Source: Owenia fusiformis (Eukaryota > Annelida > Polychaeta > Sabellida > Oweniidae). Taken from it: a stretch of DNA of 64,000 nucleotides. The notes under the pieces are model-generated. The model saw only the letters and a program-made list of their open reading frames with translations. It was not told the DNA's origin and did no database searches. Every line of letters starts with the position of its first letter. The stretch's first letter is position 1. The position numbers and the translations under genes are program-made. Positions 1-10,347 of the stretch are shown piece after piece. The stretch covers positions 6,441,772-6,505,771 of the forward strand of contig CAIIXF020000002.1 of the NCBI GenBank assembly GCA_903813345.2, read 5' to 3'.

Positions 1-85
1 ATTATGTTATCCTTCCAGAATGTGTGTATCGTATGTAATTTCTTCAAAAGTAGACAACATTTTTTAATCTTCCAGGTGCAGGTTA

Positions 86-998
86 AGGGGCGGGGTCAAA
101 ATATCAATGTTCATATGGAGACGAAAGTAATTTCATTTGGACAACAACCCCCCCACCCCCCTCTAGACGAAACCTTAGGTCACTTCAAAAAAACATTGAT
201 TAATAATCGTATCCTATTTGCCGGGTTATTATTACGGTGAATTAACACACGTTGGCAATTTAACTGCATTGAACTCGTCAAAAGGAGGAGGGAAAAGTAC
301 GGAATTTATTTGAAAAATGATCGAATTATCAGTCTTTATCCTATGCCAAGTAGAGTTTTAGGGAGATAAGTTGGTAAGATATATCCCGTATTGAGGTTTC
401 CATATCCTGAACCTCCATATCTCCCGCCATATCTCCCGCTCCAGCGCATATCTTCCCGCTTCGAAAAAAAAAATTAAATTTTTTTTTAAAAATTGTAAAA
501 AAATAAAAAATGTGAAAAAAAATTTAAAAAATTAAAATTTGAAAAAATTGAAAAAAATAAGAAAAATGTGAAAAAAAATTGAAAAAATCGAAAGAAAATT
601 AGACTTGGTATAGGATAAAGCAGTTATGTACGGTCGGTTTGGATATTGGGTTCATCCCTCGTGAGATATGCACATCTACCTTCGGTCCCTACGGTCCCTC
701 AGGTAGATATGCATATCTCCCTCTGGATAAACCCCATATCCAAAACCTCCCAGTACATAACCCTTATTTATCTACCGATATTTTGGACCTATCACACAAA
801 AAAGCTCACGAACTATTGAAAACAAGCCTTTTTATCAGAACATAGCGCCAGAAAAAGTGGGTAAGTCCAATTATTTTTTGTATATCAGATCCGAATTATC
901 GATGTTTTTTGGTCAACGAAAGTGCCCAAAAAACCCCTCCCCCCCTCGCGAAAGTACTTTCGTCTCCATATGAACATCGATATTTTGACCCCGCCCCT
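86..998. mobile_element. TIR element with 45-50 bp inverted ends
   Basis: The two ends are inverted copies of each other. The left end starts AGGGGCGGGGTCAAAATATC at 86. The reverse complement of the right end (about 950-998) matches it over roughly 48 bases with two mismatches. Inside is a second inverted pair, at about 335-352 and 603-620 (ACTTGGYATAGGATAAAG type), and a long A/T-only low-complexity stretch at about 465-600. No transposase frame is visible, so this looks like a non-autonomous DNA element. The flanks (TTA left, AAG right) give no convincing target-site duplication. The short open frames inside are not coding-like. Confidence 0.6.
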
Positions 999-1860
999 AA
1001 GTATGAAGTCAAAAGAATATAGGTTGTCTAACAATAAAAATTCTAAGACTTTTTAGACAACCCTTGTATTTAATAGTACAATGACCTGAATGTTGACACG
1101 TTTGATTGGGTCAGGTTTATGAAGTCCAGGCCATGCAAATTATATTTTCTGTCAAATTCTACATTTTTTCACTCAATTCTAAATAGAAATAAAATCTTTA
1201 AATAAACTACAGATAATTCAATCATCAAAAGTTTAAAGGGAAACATTTTCAAACTTCATTTTAGTATCTTATGTTGTCATTGTCAGTATACAGTACAATC
1301 TGTATAATCATAACACCACTGGGCCCAGGCAAAAATGTTCGTATTTCAAGATTTTAAATATATGAGTCAATGGGATATTACCAAATAAGGACAGAGAAAA
1401 AGTGTTCTTATTGATAGGAGTTTTTGCATTAGTGTGGTGTCTGATATACAAGTTTCATTTTAAGGTCTATGTTAAAAGTCATGGTGACCTGATAACATAG
1501 CTTACAATATCGAGTTAATATTAAATATGTTCTGAGAACTGCTTAACATAAATTTGGATATAGAACAGCAAAACATTCAAAAGAACGAAAATAATAGAGC
1601 TTTTTAACCTGTAACGTAGAAGTGGAATTATGGATTTGATTCACCAAAACCTTTAAGGCAGAAATTATTAAGAAACATTCATTTATTTAGTATATTACTC
1701 CATCTGGATATTATTTTCACAGCAACAGTACTATTTAATTATCGTTAAATACTGGGTAATCATTAACCATTTTATATAATTCAAAATCAAAAACATAATT
1801 TTTGGCCTTGGACTTTTAACAGTGTATATAACACAAGATTACATCTTAAAAAATTGAGAA

Positions 1861-3753
1861 ATGGCGTCATATTCAGATGATCGTTATAAAGCTGGTTTAA
1901 CCTGTGGAATATGCCAGGACATTTTAACGGAACCGAGGGCATTGCCATGCATGCATGCTTATTGCTTGAAATGCCTTGATAGCCTTATACAGAAGGGTAA
2001 ACTCCAAGGAGGATCCTTCAACTGCCCTGAATGCCGATATGTATGTACCATACCACAGGAAGGGGTGGGAGAGTTCAAGGTGAGCCCTACAATTTCATTC
2101 TTGGTAGATGCCTTTAAGGACAGTCAGCTGACCCAAAAGCCGGAATGTGATTCATGTCTTCATTTACATGAAAAAAACATCCCAGCCAAAATCAGATGCC
2201 TAGATTGTGACAAAAAGTTATGTGCCGCTTGTGGTAAAAATCATGACTTTCTGTTAAAGGATCACAAAACAATTCATCTTACAGGAGATAGTGCACAAGA
2301 TCTACAAACAACACTTCAGTCAATAAAAGAGCGTACTGTGTACTGTCAACTGCATCCCACCAAGCCCATTGAGCTTTACTGTATGGTTGACAAAACAGTG
2401 CTATGTCAGCTATGCTACCCCACAAAACACGCTGGTCATGCTTGTGAGGAGATTAAAGAAACGGTCATCAAGAACATGAAGCCTATTGGTGCAATAATAA
2501 CACAGGGAAAGGAACTTGTGGACATATATGAAAAGGCCATTGAAGACACACAGGCATATAGAAGTGAACTGGAGCGAAATGCAGAAAGCATTGCAGCTGA
2601 AATAAACAATGATATGAATTCTCTGATTCAAGTTGTTCGCAAGAAATACAAGTCCTACACAGAAAAAGTGATGAAGGAAAAAGAATCCAATGTTAAACAA
2701 GTCATATCTCACCTTGGCCACCTAGAGCTTCAGAAGGCCATCGTTGAGGGTCAAGTCAACAAATACTGCACTATGGTGGAACATGGTCACCCTGTAGAAA
2801 TAGCTGGCCTTGTGGAGCAGGTCAACCAGAAGTCTGAGGAGTGGTCCAAAGAACCAAAGACCGCCTACAGCACAAAGATTCACTTTAAATACAACAAGGG
2901 AAAATGTGGTGATGACAGAGTTGAGTTTGGAAAAATAACTACAGAAAAACATCAAGAATTAGAGAAAGTCGATGTTGTCACACCATTATGTGAGCCAAAT
3001 GTAACAAGAAGGGAACTACATTCAAAATATATTTGGGATTTGGCTGTCACCCCAGCAGGTGACTATGTAGTAACAGGAGAAATGAATTCCAGTACATGTA
3101 TATATGATAGAAATCATATGCTGAAGAAAGACTTGAAAAAGAACTTCTGGGCAGTAACCATAACAAAAGATGGAAACCTAGCATTCACTGATGGCTACAC
3201 TAACAAAATCAGCTTCTACAACACAGATGGCACTCATCAACGTGATGTTACCTGCAGAGGATTAACATCATTGTGGGGTATAGCAATGAACCCTGCAGGG
3301 GAGCTTCTGGTGATAGATGGCAACACCAAGAAAGTATACACTGTTGATCAATCTACTGGAGAGTCTAAGGATCAACCAGGCACATTCAATTCTCCTCTAT
3401 ATCTCACCTGCAACAGTAAAAGTGTCAACATAATAAGTGATTATCATGGACATTGCATAAGAGCAATTTACAAAGAAGGCACAGAGGTCTTCAGATATGG
3501 AACCGAAGGCTCTAATGATGGACAGCTCTGGTATCCTCGTGGTGTATGTACGGACAAAGGAGATCATATATTTATAGCAGACAGTCAAAACAGTAGAATT
3601 GTTCTCCTTAGTCCTGATGGTAGATTCGTGAAGAATATACTTACAAGTGCTGATGAGTTATATTTGCCCTTTGCAGTTGCAATCAGCAATGATGGCAAGC
3701 TACTTGTAGGAGACTACAATGGAGAACTATTCACCATCAAGTACAGGGAATAA
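1861..3753 (+). CDS. TRIM family protein: RING, two B-boxes, coiled coil, NHL propeller (copy 1)
   Basis: Single-exon frame of 630 residues. The RING C3HC4 ligands are C15, C18, C30, H32, C35, C38, C55 and C58. A first B-box-like zinc site spans about residues 96-135. A canonical B-box 2 follows with C162, H165, C174, D177, C182, C185, H190 and H193. Residues about 200-345 are charged and helical, as in the TRIM coiled coil. About 395-630 holds NHL-type blades; the clearest reads PRGVCTDKGDHIFIADSQNS. By family knowledge such proteins are RING E3 ubiquitin ligases whose propeller binds protein or RNA, in the TRIM2/3/56/71 style. The start ATG has purine at -3 and G at +4. The lack of introns suggests an old retrocopy origin or a natively intronless lineage expansion. 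The substrate is unknown. A near-identical paralogue lies at 10348-12240. Confidence 0.93.
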   Translation: MASYSDDRYKAGLTCGICQDILTEPRALPCMHAYCLKCLDSLIQKGKLQGGSFNCPECRYVCTIPQEGVGEFKVSPTISFLVDAFKDSQLTQKPECDSCLHLHEKNIPAKIRCLDCDKKLCAACGKNHDFLLKDHKTIHLTGDSAQDLQTTLQSIKERTVYCQLHPTKPIELYCMVDKTVLCQLCYPTKHAGHACEEIKETVIKNMKPIGAIITQGKELVDIYEKAIEDTQAYRSELERNAESIAAEINNDMNSLIQVVRKKYKSYTEKVMKEKESNVKQVISHLGHLELQKAIVEGQVNKYCTMVEHGHPVEIAGLVEQVNQKSEEWSKEPKTAYSTKIHFKYNKGKCGDDRVEFGKITTEKHQELEKVDVVTPLCEPNVTRRELHSKYIWDLAVTPAGDYVVTGEMNSSTCIYDRNHMLKKDLKKNFWAVTITKDGNLAFTDGYTNKISFYNTDGTHQRDVTCRGLTSLWGIAMNPAGELLVIDGNTKKVYTVDQSTGESKDQPGTFNSPLYLTCNSKSVNIISDYHGHCIRAIYKEGTEVFRYGTEGSNDGQLWYPRGVCTDKGDHIFIADSQNSRIVLLSPDGRFVKNILTSADELYLPFAVAISNDGKLLVGDYNGELFTIKYRE

Positions 3754-4520
3754 GGTAACTATAACAACATTGCATTTTTATACTGTCTTGCCAAGCCCTT
3801 GCCACACCGCATTTCCTCTCAATTATCAACTCACAATAAGAGATAATAGATAATAGGGGGGAGAGGTTTAATGTAAGACTGTGTTTTATAATTTGAAACT
3901 TGATTTTTTTTGTTTAAAGAAATTATTGAAGTCTTTAATTGTTGTTCAGTGTTGCTATGTGGTAATTGAAAATGGTAACCAATCAACTCAACCCCAATTC
4001 AACCCTTGTTTGTCTCAACCCAGGGTTGACCAAAGGTTTTAAACATGTACCTTTCAGCCCTAAATTTCTAAACAGGCCCATCTTCTACATTGCAGGTATT
4101 GGTACTATTTAGTCCATCACAATGACAAATTGCTCCTGTACCATTCAGCCTTATATACAGTGCAGAGATATAGGTGATTACAAACTATAAACAATCTTTC
4201 TATAAACTATAAAAATAACTACATACCTGTAGAGCAGATAGTGAAAATGGCACATACAAAGACATAATGTTATTGTGATATAAAGTAGTACCCTACAGAA
4301 AAATCAAATGGTCCATAGGAAAAGTAACGTGAGAATGGCAAGTGAACCAACCCTTAGTTCAAGCCATGTATGTGCAAATTGCAGGATGACAATGACCATC
4401 TTCGTTCACTTGGCTCCTGACAGTCGCAGTGAAGACCGGAGCGTGTGAAGATGACAAATGACAGTAATTGATGAATATGAGTGAATCTTAGATACTGTCT
4501 ATCAATCTATATGTGGTGTA

Positions 4521-4743
4521 CAGTATAACCAGTCTAATTAAAATATTTGTGCAATTCTGTAAAAAAGTGATTTTTTGTGACGTGTTCAGATTTGACAGGT
4601 TCATTTTTCAAATCTGGTTGTTCACTGTTCAGATTAGGAAGTGTTCAGATTTCATGTTTTCTTAACATGGGAGTTAATGGGGGGAAAATGGGACCAATTT
4701 TTTTTTTGGATCAGAAAGTGTTTGGATTAGCCAGCTTTCACTG
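4521..4743. mobile_element. pogo/Tigger-like MITE (copy 1)
   Basis: The element starts CAGTATAACC and ends in a degenerate inverted copy, TAGCCAGCTTTCACTG. It is flanked by TA on both sides, as expected of Tc1/mariner-superfamily elements. The paralogous copy at 13056-13284 has better-preserved ends. There is no coding capacity. Assignment to the pogo/Tigger group rests only on the resemblance of the CAGTAAAACCT-type terminus. Confidence 0.6.
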
Positions 4744-4910
4744 TATTTATAAAAATATAACCCAAATATCTTGAACTCACCATTAATCATTCAATTTTAT
4801 ATTAATGTCAAGAGGTGTCAACGTTGCTTCTCTCTATTTTTTTGTTTCCTTGAATTTGATATCAAAAAGTCAGACATCATTACCATAACTATCATGATCA
4901 TGATAATGCT

Positions 4911-5977
4911 TCTTTTTGACTCATCTTCCAAGTATTTACTTGGATATCTAAATAGTGCCTACTATCAATGTGCTCTTATCTGTGCAGGTTGTCTACCAGG
5001 AACCAGCACAACTAAAGTTCTTAACATATTAAATTGGCCAAGCCTAGAAACTAGACGAAAACTCCAAATTAACAACTTCATGTTCAATGTTAGTAAAGGT
5101 ACATCTCCACCATACATAAACGATATTTTTGATAAGTTTCGATGTGATACTCAAAGAGAACTATGACATACTCGCCCCTTTAGGCTACCCAACCATGCCA
5201 CTACTAAATACCTGAACTCCTGCATACCAAATGCAATCTCCCATTGGCTATCTGTACCAAAGAATATTCAAACAAGTAAAACCCTCATTGCCTTTAAGAA
5301 CAACAATCGCAAGCACCTTCTCAACCTTGACATAAACATAATCCCTACCTCAATGCTAAATATTTCTAGAAATGAAGAAACACTTATTAATAGGTTTAGG
5401 GTAGACCTGCTCTTCAGGGCTCAACTCTTTGCCCACAATTACACCTTCATCAGCTCTCCTAATTGTTCTTGTGGTCTACCCGAAACTCCAAAACACTTCT
5501 TTTTTCACTGCCCTCTGAATGAAAATGCAAGAACCATCTTTTTCAATACTCTCTATACTGAAACTCCTTTGATCCCCACTAACCAATCCACACTTTTAGA
5601 ATACCTAGCCTTTGGCAATCATAATTTTAGCAAGGATGAAAACACAAAAATCTTTACTCTGACTTCTGCCTTTATTAAGAGATGGCTTACCCCATATTGA
5701 ACAAGACTGAAGAAGACTATCTTAGAACCTATTGTACCCTGCCTTGTCTTGCAAATATAAATTACATTGTCCCTCTGCCCTGTATTTCCCCCAGTCCCAG
5801 CCCAGCTCAGCCCCCCCCCCCCCCCTTCCACCCCTCTTCATCTTTTTCCCCGCTTGGCTAGAGTGCTTATAATGCCAAAATGGTGATTAGCACTTGAATA
5901 TGCTCTCTTGTATTTACTATATTACCCCATGTACATCTATTTTTTATAAATAAATAAATAATAAAAAAAAAAAAAAA
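4911..5977 (+). mobile_element. 5'-truncated non-LTR retrotransposon (LINE) with target-site duplication and poly-A
   Basis: Duplication copy 2 lacks this segment. An 11-base direct repeat (ATGATAATGCT) lies at 4900-4910 and 5978-5988, and occurs once in copy 2 at 13452-13462. The insert ends in an A-rich tail (TAAATAAATAAT then about 16 A). It encodes the C-terminal part of a LINE ORF2 from about 4912 to 5700 in one frame. That part shows a late-ORF2 FRLPNHATT...HWLSVPKNIQ...LIAFK pattern and a zinc-knuckle-like CSCGLPETPKHFFFHC. A single in-frame TGA at 5164-5166 interrupts it. The domains for endonuclease and catalytic RT are absent, so it is a dead-on-arrival copy. Confidence 0.88.
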
Positions 5978-6110
5978 ATGATAATGCTACCTGTAACCAT
6001 CATAAGGAGAATTTATATGTATATGCAATAATAATGAATTTGATTATAAAATAAAAAAATAATTAAAATATACTTGCAACTCTTTCTAAATTAAATGAAT
6101 ATAGTTGTGT

Positions 6111-7613
6111 TTCAAGAACACAAATGTGTACAAAATGTCCCCACCAATGGGTGATTCCATTGAATGGTTATCCTGAAAATAAGTAGACAAGACTTTACCG
6201 ACACAATTTGAGGACGGAAAATCCAAAATGGCTGCCTTAAAATTTACCCAGAATTCCCAAAAATTAGTCTAGATTTTCATACTAAGAACCACCCCTGAAA
6301 ATTTGAAATTCATCCATCAAACTGTTAACCAGAAAACATGTAAACAAAACTTTACAGACAAGATTTTAGAATGGAAAATTTAAAATGGCTGCCTTGACAT
6401 TTACCCAGAATGTCAAAAAACTAATCAGTTCAAGATTTTAATACTAAGAATCATCCTTGAAAATTTGAAATTGATCTACCAAATGGTTCACCTGAAAACG
6501 CGTAGACAAGACTTTACAGACAAGATTTTAGGACGTAAAATCCAAAATGGCTACCTTGACATTTACCCAGAACGCCAAAAAACTAATCAAATTTAAATTT
6601 TATACTAAAAATCATCCCTGAATTATGAAAATTCGAAATTGATCTACCAAACGGTTCACCGAAAAACGCGTTGACAAGACTTTACACTAGGCAAGATTTT
6701 AAGACGGAAAATCCAAAATGATTGCCTTGACATTTATCCAGAATGCCAAAAAACTAATCAGATCTAGATTTTCATACTAAGAATCATCCCTGAAAATTTG
6801 AAATTGATCTACAAAATGGTTCACCTGAAAATGCGTCGACAAGATTTTAAGACGGAAAATCCAAAATGGCTGCCTTGACATTTACCCTGAACGCCAACAA
6901 ACTGTTTAGATCTAGATTTTCATACTAAGAATCATTCTTGAAAATTTAAAATTGATCTACCAAACAGTTCACCTAGAAATGCGTAGACAAGACTTTACAG
7001 TAGGCAAGATTTTTAAGATGGAAAATCCAAAATGGCTGCCTTGACATTTACCAAGAATGCCAAAGAACTAATCAGATCTAGATTTTCATACTAAGAATCA
7101 TCAATGCTGATTTCCCTTAACAAAATTGTCACATATAACCGCTGTTAACAATAACATAGGCTTTTACAACAAAGTACACCTGAAATTATTTATAAAGCTA
7201 CTAAATAGTTAAAGTATGAAAACTCAAAAACAACATTTCAATATGATACAAAGTATAATCGCGCGCTAACTTTTCTTAAGACATTTAAAATGGCTGACAT
7301 GACTGAGCTAACAGGTCCAAAATCTAATCAGATGTAGAATGAAGTAAGCTGAACAAGATATTAAAGTTTTAAAAGTAACTGTGAAGCCGTTTTTCTTAAA
7401 GTTTGTAGACAAGGATTTTAGCATTTGACTTCAAAATGGCTGACAGGAAGTAGGTATCGAGTTAAATTTTTTTCATCCACATCTGTAAGCACTTTTAAGT
7501 TATCCCTGAAAATTTGAAGGTGATATCTGTAGCGGTTTTGCAGAAAACTGCCGGAAGTACGGACAGACGGACAGACAGACAAACAGAAGGACGGACGGAC
7601 GCGCCTAGGCCGA
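6111..7613 (+). repeat. Dispersed repeat block R1 with about six ~160-bp tandem units
   Basis: This block is absent from duplication copy 2. It contains about six tandem units of roughly 160 bp, starting near 6183, 6342, 6504, 6671, 6838 and 6986. Each begins with a TAGACAAGACTTTACAG-type run and includes AAAATCCAAAATGGCTGCC. The right end has an ACGGACAGAC-type tetranucleotide tract (about 7555-7605) and CGCCTAGGCCGACA. The same family occurs inverted at 37991-41450. TGTCCCCACCA is shared near one end. It encodes no protein. Confidence 0.75.
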
Positions 7614-8360
7614 CAAAACTAAAAAAAAATGTTTTGAAATCCAATTTGATAAACACATGGTAAGATGGTAAGATAAACAGATTAGGATAGGATGTTCCAG
7701 ACATCTAGAATGAGATAAATTTGATGTTGTCATTACTGGTCATCAGATCCCCTTGTAGGGTGACTGAGAGAAATTTCTGCTGGACTATCACTTTTCTAGA
7801 TTTAAAACTTTCATAAAAGCTTCATATGCAGGGGCATAGGCAGGATTTACTAAGTTTTTTTTCTCAGGCCGGGGGTTCATTTTATAATGAAAGGGGGAGG
7901 GTTGAGGCGAAGGAGGGGTTCACACGTCAGAAATTGTTTCAATAAACCAATCAAATTATAGAATATAGTATGTGCATCATCAAATAGCTAGATAAACATT
8001 TGGATTACTGTTCACACGAAAAAAGTCATCTTCCTGAGAGTGTGGTTGATTCTGGGTCTTTGGTTCATTGATCTTTCAGAAAAGGGGGTTGTTCCTGGCT
8101 GCGGGTTCATTTTATAATGAAAAGGGGGTTTGATGCCAAAGGGATGTGGGGAACCCCCTCTCACTACACCCATGCTATGAGGCTAGATCAATCAATTATA
8201 TGTACTTATATTTTAAGACATGTCTATCAAAATAATAAGTGATAAAAAGATGTTCAGTCTAAAAATAAAAGAGGCTTGAGGTTTTGGTCTCAGACTTGGT
8301 TTTATCAACCATTACCCACATTGTTTGACAAGAGTCTCCCTCAACCACATCTCATACAAA

Positions 8361-8722
8361 TAATCTGAACATACACTCCCTTCATAAGTTTGGAAAGTGG
8401 AAGAAAAAATCATTAAATTTCACACTACTAATCTGAACATACACTCCCTTCATAAGTTTGGAAAGTGGAAGAAAAAATCATTAATTCTAGACTACTAATC
8501 TTTAGGTATACTACCCTTCATAAGTTTAGAAACTGGAAGAAAAAATCATTAATTTCAGACTACTAATCTTTAGATATACTCCCCTTCATAAGTTTGGAAA
8601 CTGGAAGAAAAAATAATTTAATTTGTCATCAATTACTAAGGAACAAAATTAAGATTGCCAGTCTGTGATATGCTATCTAATGGAAACTTTCAGTTACCAA
8701 ACTTATGGAGGGGAGTGTATAT
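8361..8722. mobile_element. MITE with multiplied left terminus (Tc1/mariner-like ends)
   Basis: The motif TACACTCCCTTCATAAGTTT recurs about every 67-70 bases, near 8370, 8440, 8507 and 8576. It is closed on the right by its inverted copy at about 8697-8722 (CCAAACTTATGGAGGGGAGT). Copy 2 of the duplication has a related array at about 14955-15237 with fewer left ends. No open frame is present. Confidence 0.6.
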
Positions 8723-9013
8723 CACTGAGAGATATACTTTGATCACTCTATCATAAAACCTGGACACACCCTTGGTTCAGCTGAAGAGCTCTACTTACAT
8801 ATTGAGGTTTGATTAACATTGAGTCAATGGGTCAAGAGAATTTTTAAGTGTTCAACTTATACATGTGCTCTCCCTGGTGTTCCACTTAAAGGTTTTGTGT
8901 ATTCAATAAGAGTTCTACTTATAAATTGAGATTCGATTAATATTCAGTCAATTGTTCAAGAGACTGTAAAAAGTCTTATTACAAAGATGTCCTACTTGAA
9001 AGGTTTTAATCTA

Positions 9014-9188
9014 CAGTAAAACCTTTATTAGTGAACACCTCTCTCTAATATACACATTTTTCTTGTGAACATCCCTTCCCATCACATACTCCCCAGACCT
9101 TTGTATGAAATTGCCTCTATGTAGTGCCTACCTCCTGTGAACACATTATTGTGGCTCTCTATATGTTCACTGTCTACAAGTTTTACTG
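9014..9188. mobile_element. 175-bp pogo-like MITE with TA flanks
   Basis: It starts CAGTAAAACCTTTATTAGTG and ends in the inverse, CAAGTTTTACTG, with TA on each side. It belongs to the same terminal family as 13056-13284, but its interior differs. Confidence 0.55.
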
Positions 9189-10347
9189 TATTTACCTTAA
9201 ATATGGGTTAGTATGCATTCAAACCAAGAGTTATATTCCTGAGAGATTACTTTAGTTTCTTTACACCTGTCCCTTGATTATATCCTAAGGAAATATTTAT
9301 AATTTGACAGAACTAACAGATTCTCTCTTTCTCCATTTGTGTTTACACCTCCTCTTTTTGTAAAATTGACAGCTTACACAAAATACAGATGGATCGACCA
9401 TTCTGATTTATCAACACTCTTTGAATAATCAATTGATTAATCTTTACCCAATCAGATTAGTCATTCAAATTATAGCTAGCCAATCAGGCTGCTGGGTTAA
9501 AAAGTAGCTAAGTTAAAATAAAAACCTGTTAACTTTCAAACTATAAAAACTAGACAAATTTTTTAAAGAACTTCTTCTAGGTGACAATGTATTTGAAGTT
9601 TTTGTTTTTTATCAACTCCAAATAGGAATAAAATCTTTAATAAACTACAGATAATTCAATCATCAAAAGTTTAAAGGTGACCATTTTCAATTTTCATTTT
9701 ATTATCTTATGTTGTCAGTGTACAGTAAAACCTGTCTAATCCAAACACTACTGGGACCAGGCAAAAATGTTCGTATTAGCAGGTGTTCACATTTCAAACT
9801 TTTAAATATATTAGTCAATGGGATATTACCAAATAAGGACAGAGAAAAAGTGTTCTTATTGATAGGTGTTTGCATTAGTACGTTGTCTGATATACAAGTT
9901 TCATTTTATTCTATTAAACAGTAATTCAAAAGAAACTGAACAAAAACTTGCATTTAAAAAACTGTCAATAAAGGCAACGTTTGATTTTCTTTGAGGTCTA
10001 TGTTAAAAGTTATGGTGACCTGATAACATTGCTTACAATATATTGAGTTGATATTAAATAGGTTCTGAGAACTGCTTAACATAAATTTGGATATAGCACA
10101 GCAAAACATTCAAAAGAACGAAAATAATGAAGCATTTTAACTTGTAACAAGGAAGTGGAATTATTGATTTGATTCGGCAGAATTTATTAGGAAACATTCA
10201 TTTATTGAAATATATGACTGGATATTATTTACACGGCAACAGTACAATTAAATCATAGTTAAATACTGGGTAATCATTAACAATTTTTGGCCTTGGACTT
10301 TAACAGTGTCTCTAACACAAGATAACATCTTAATAAAAAGTTGAGAA

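Larger units (their letters stand above)
1160..9410. repeat. Segmental duplication copy 1 (contains TRIM gene 1)
   Basis: This block aligns along its length with 9615-15640 in the same orientation, including the upstream region, the whole TRIM gene, the 3' flank and several MITEs. The start is marked by the shared run near 1185 (AATAAAATCTTTAAATAAAC) and the end by the shared TTTTTGTAAAATTGACAG near 9355. It is longer than copy 2 because of two later insertions, at 4911-5977 and about 6111-7613. Apart from the TRIM gene and the repeats listed separately, I see no gene in it. Confidence 0.85.

Noticed and set aside
2410-2955. Minus-strand frames antisense to the TRIM coiled coil (and the same at 10897-11442)
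   Set aside because: Shadows of the well-supported TRIM genes; they have no domain of their own.
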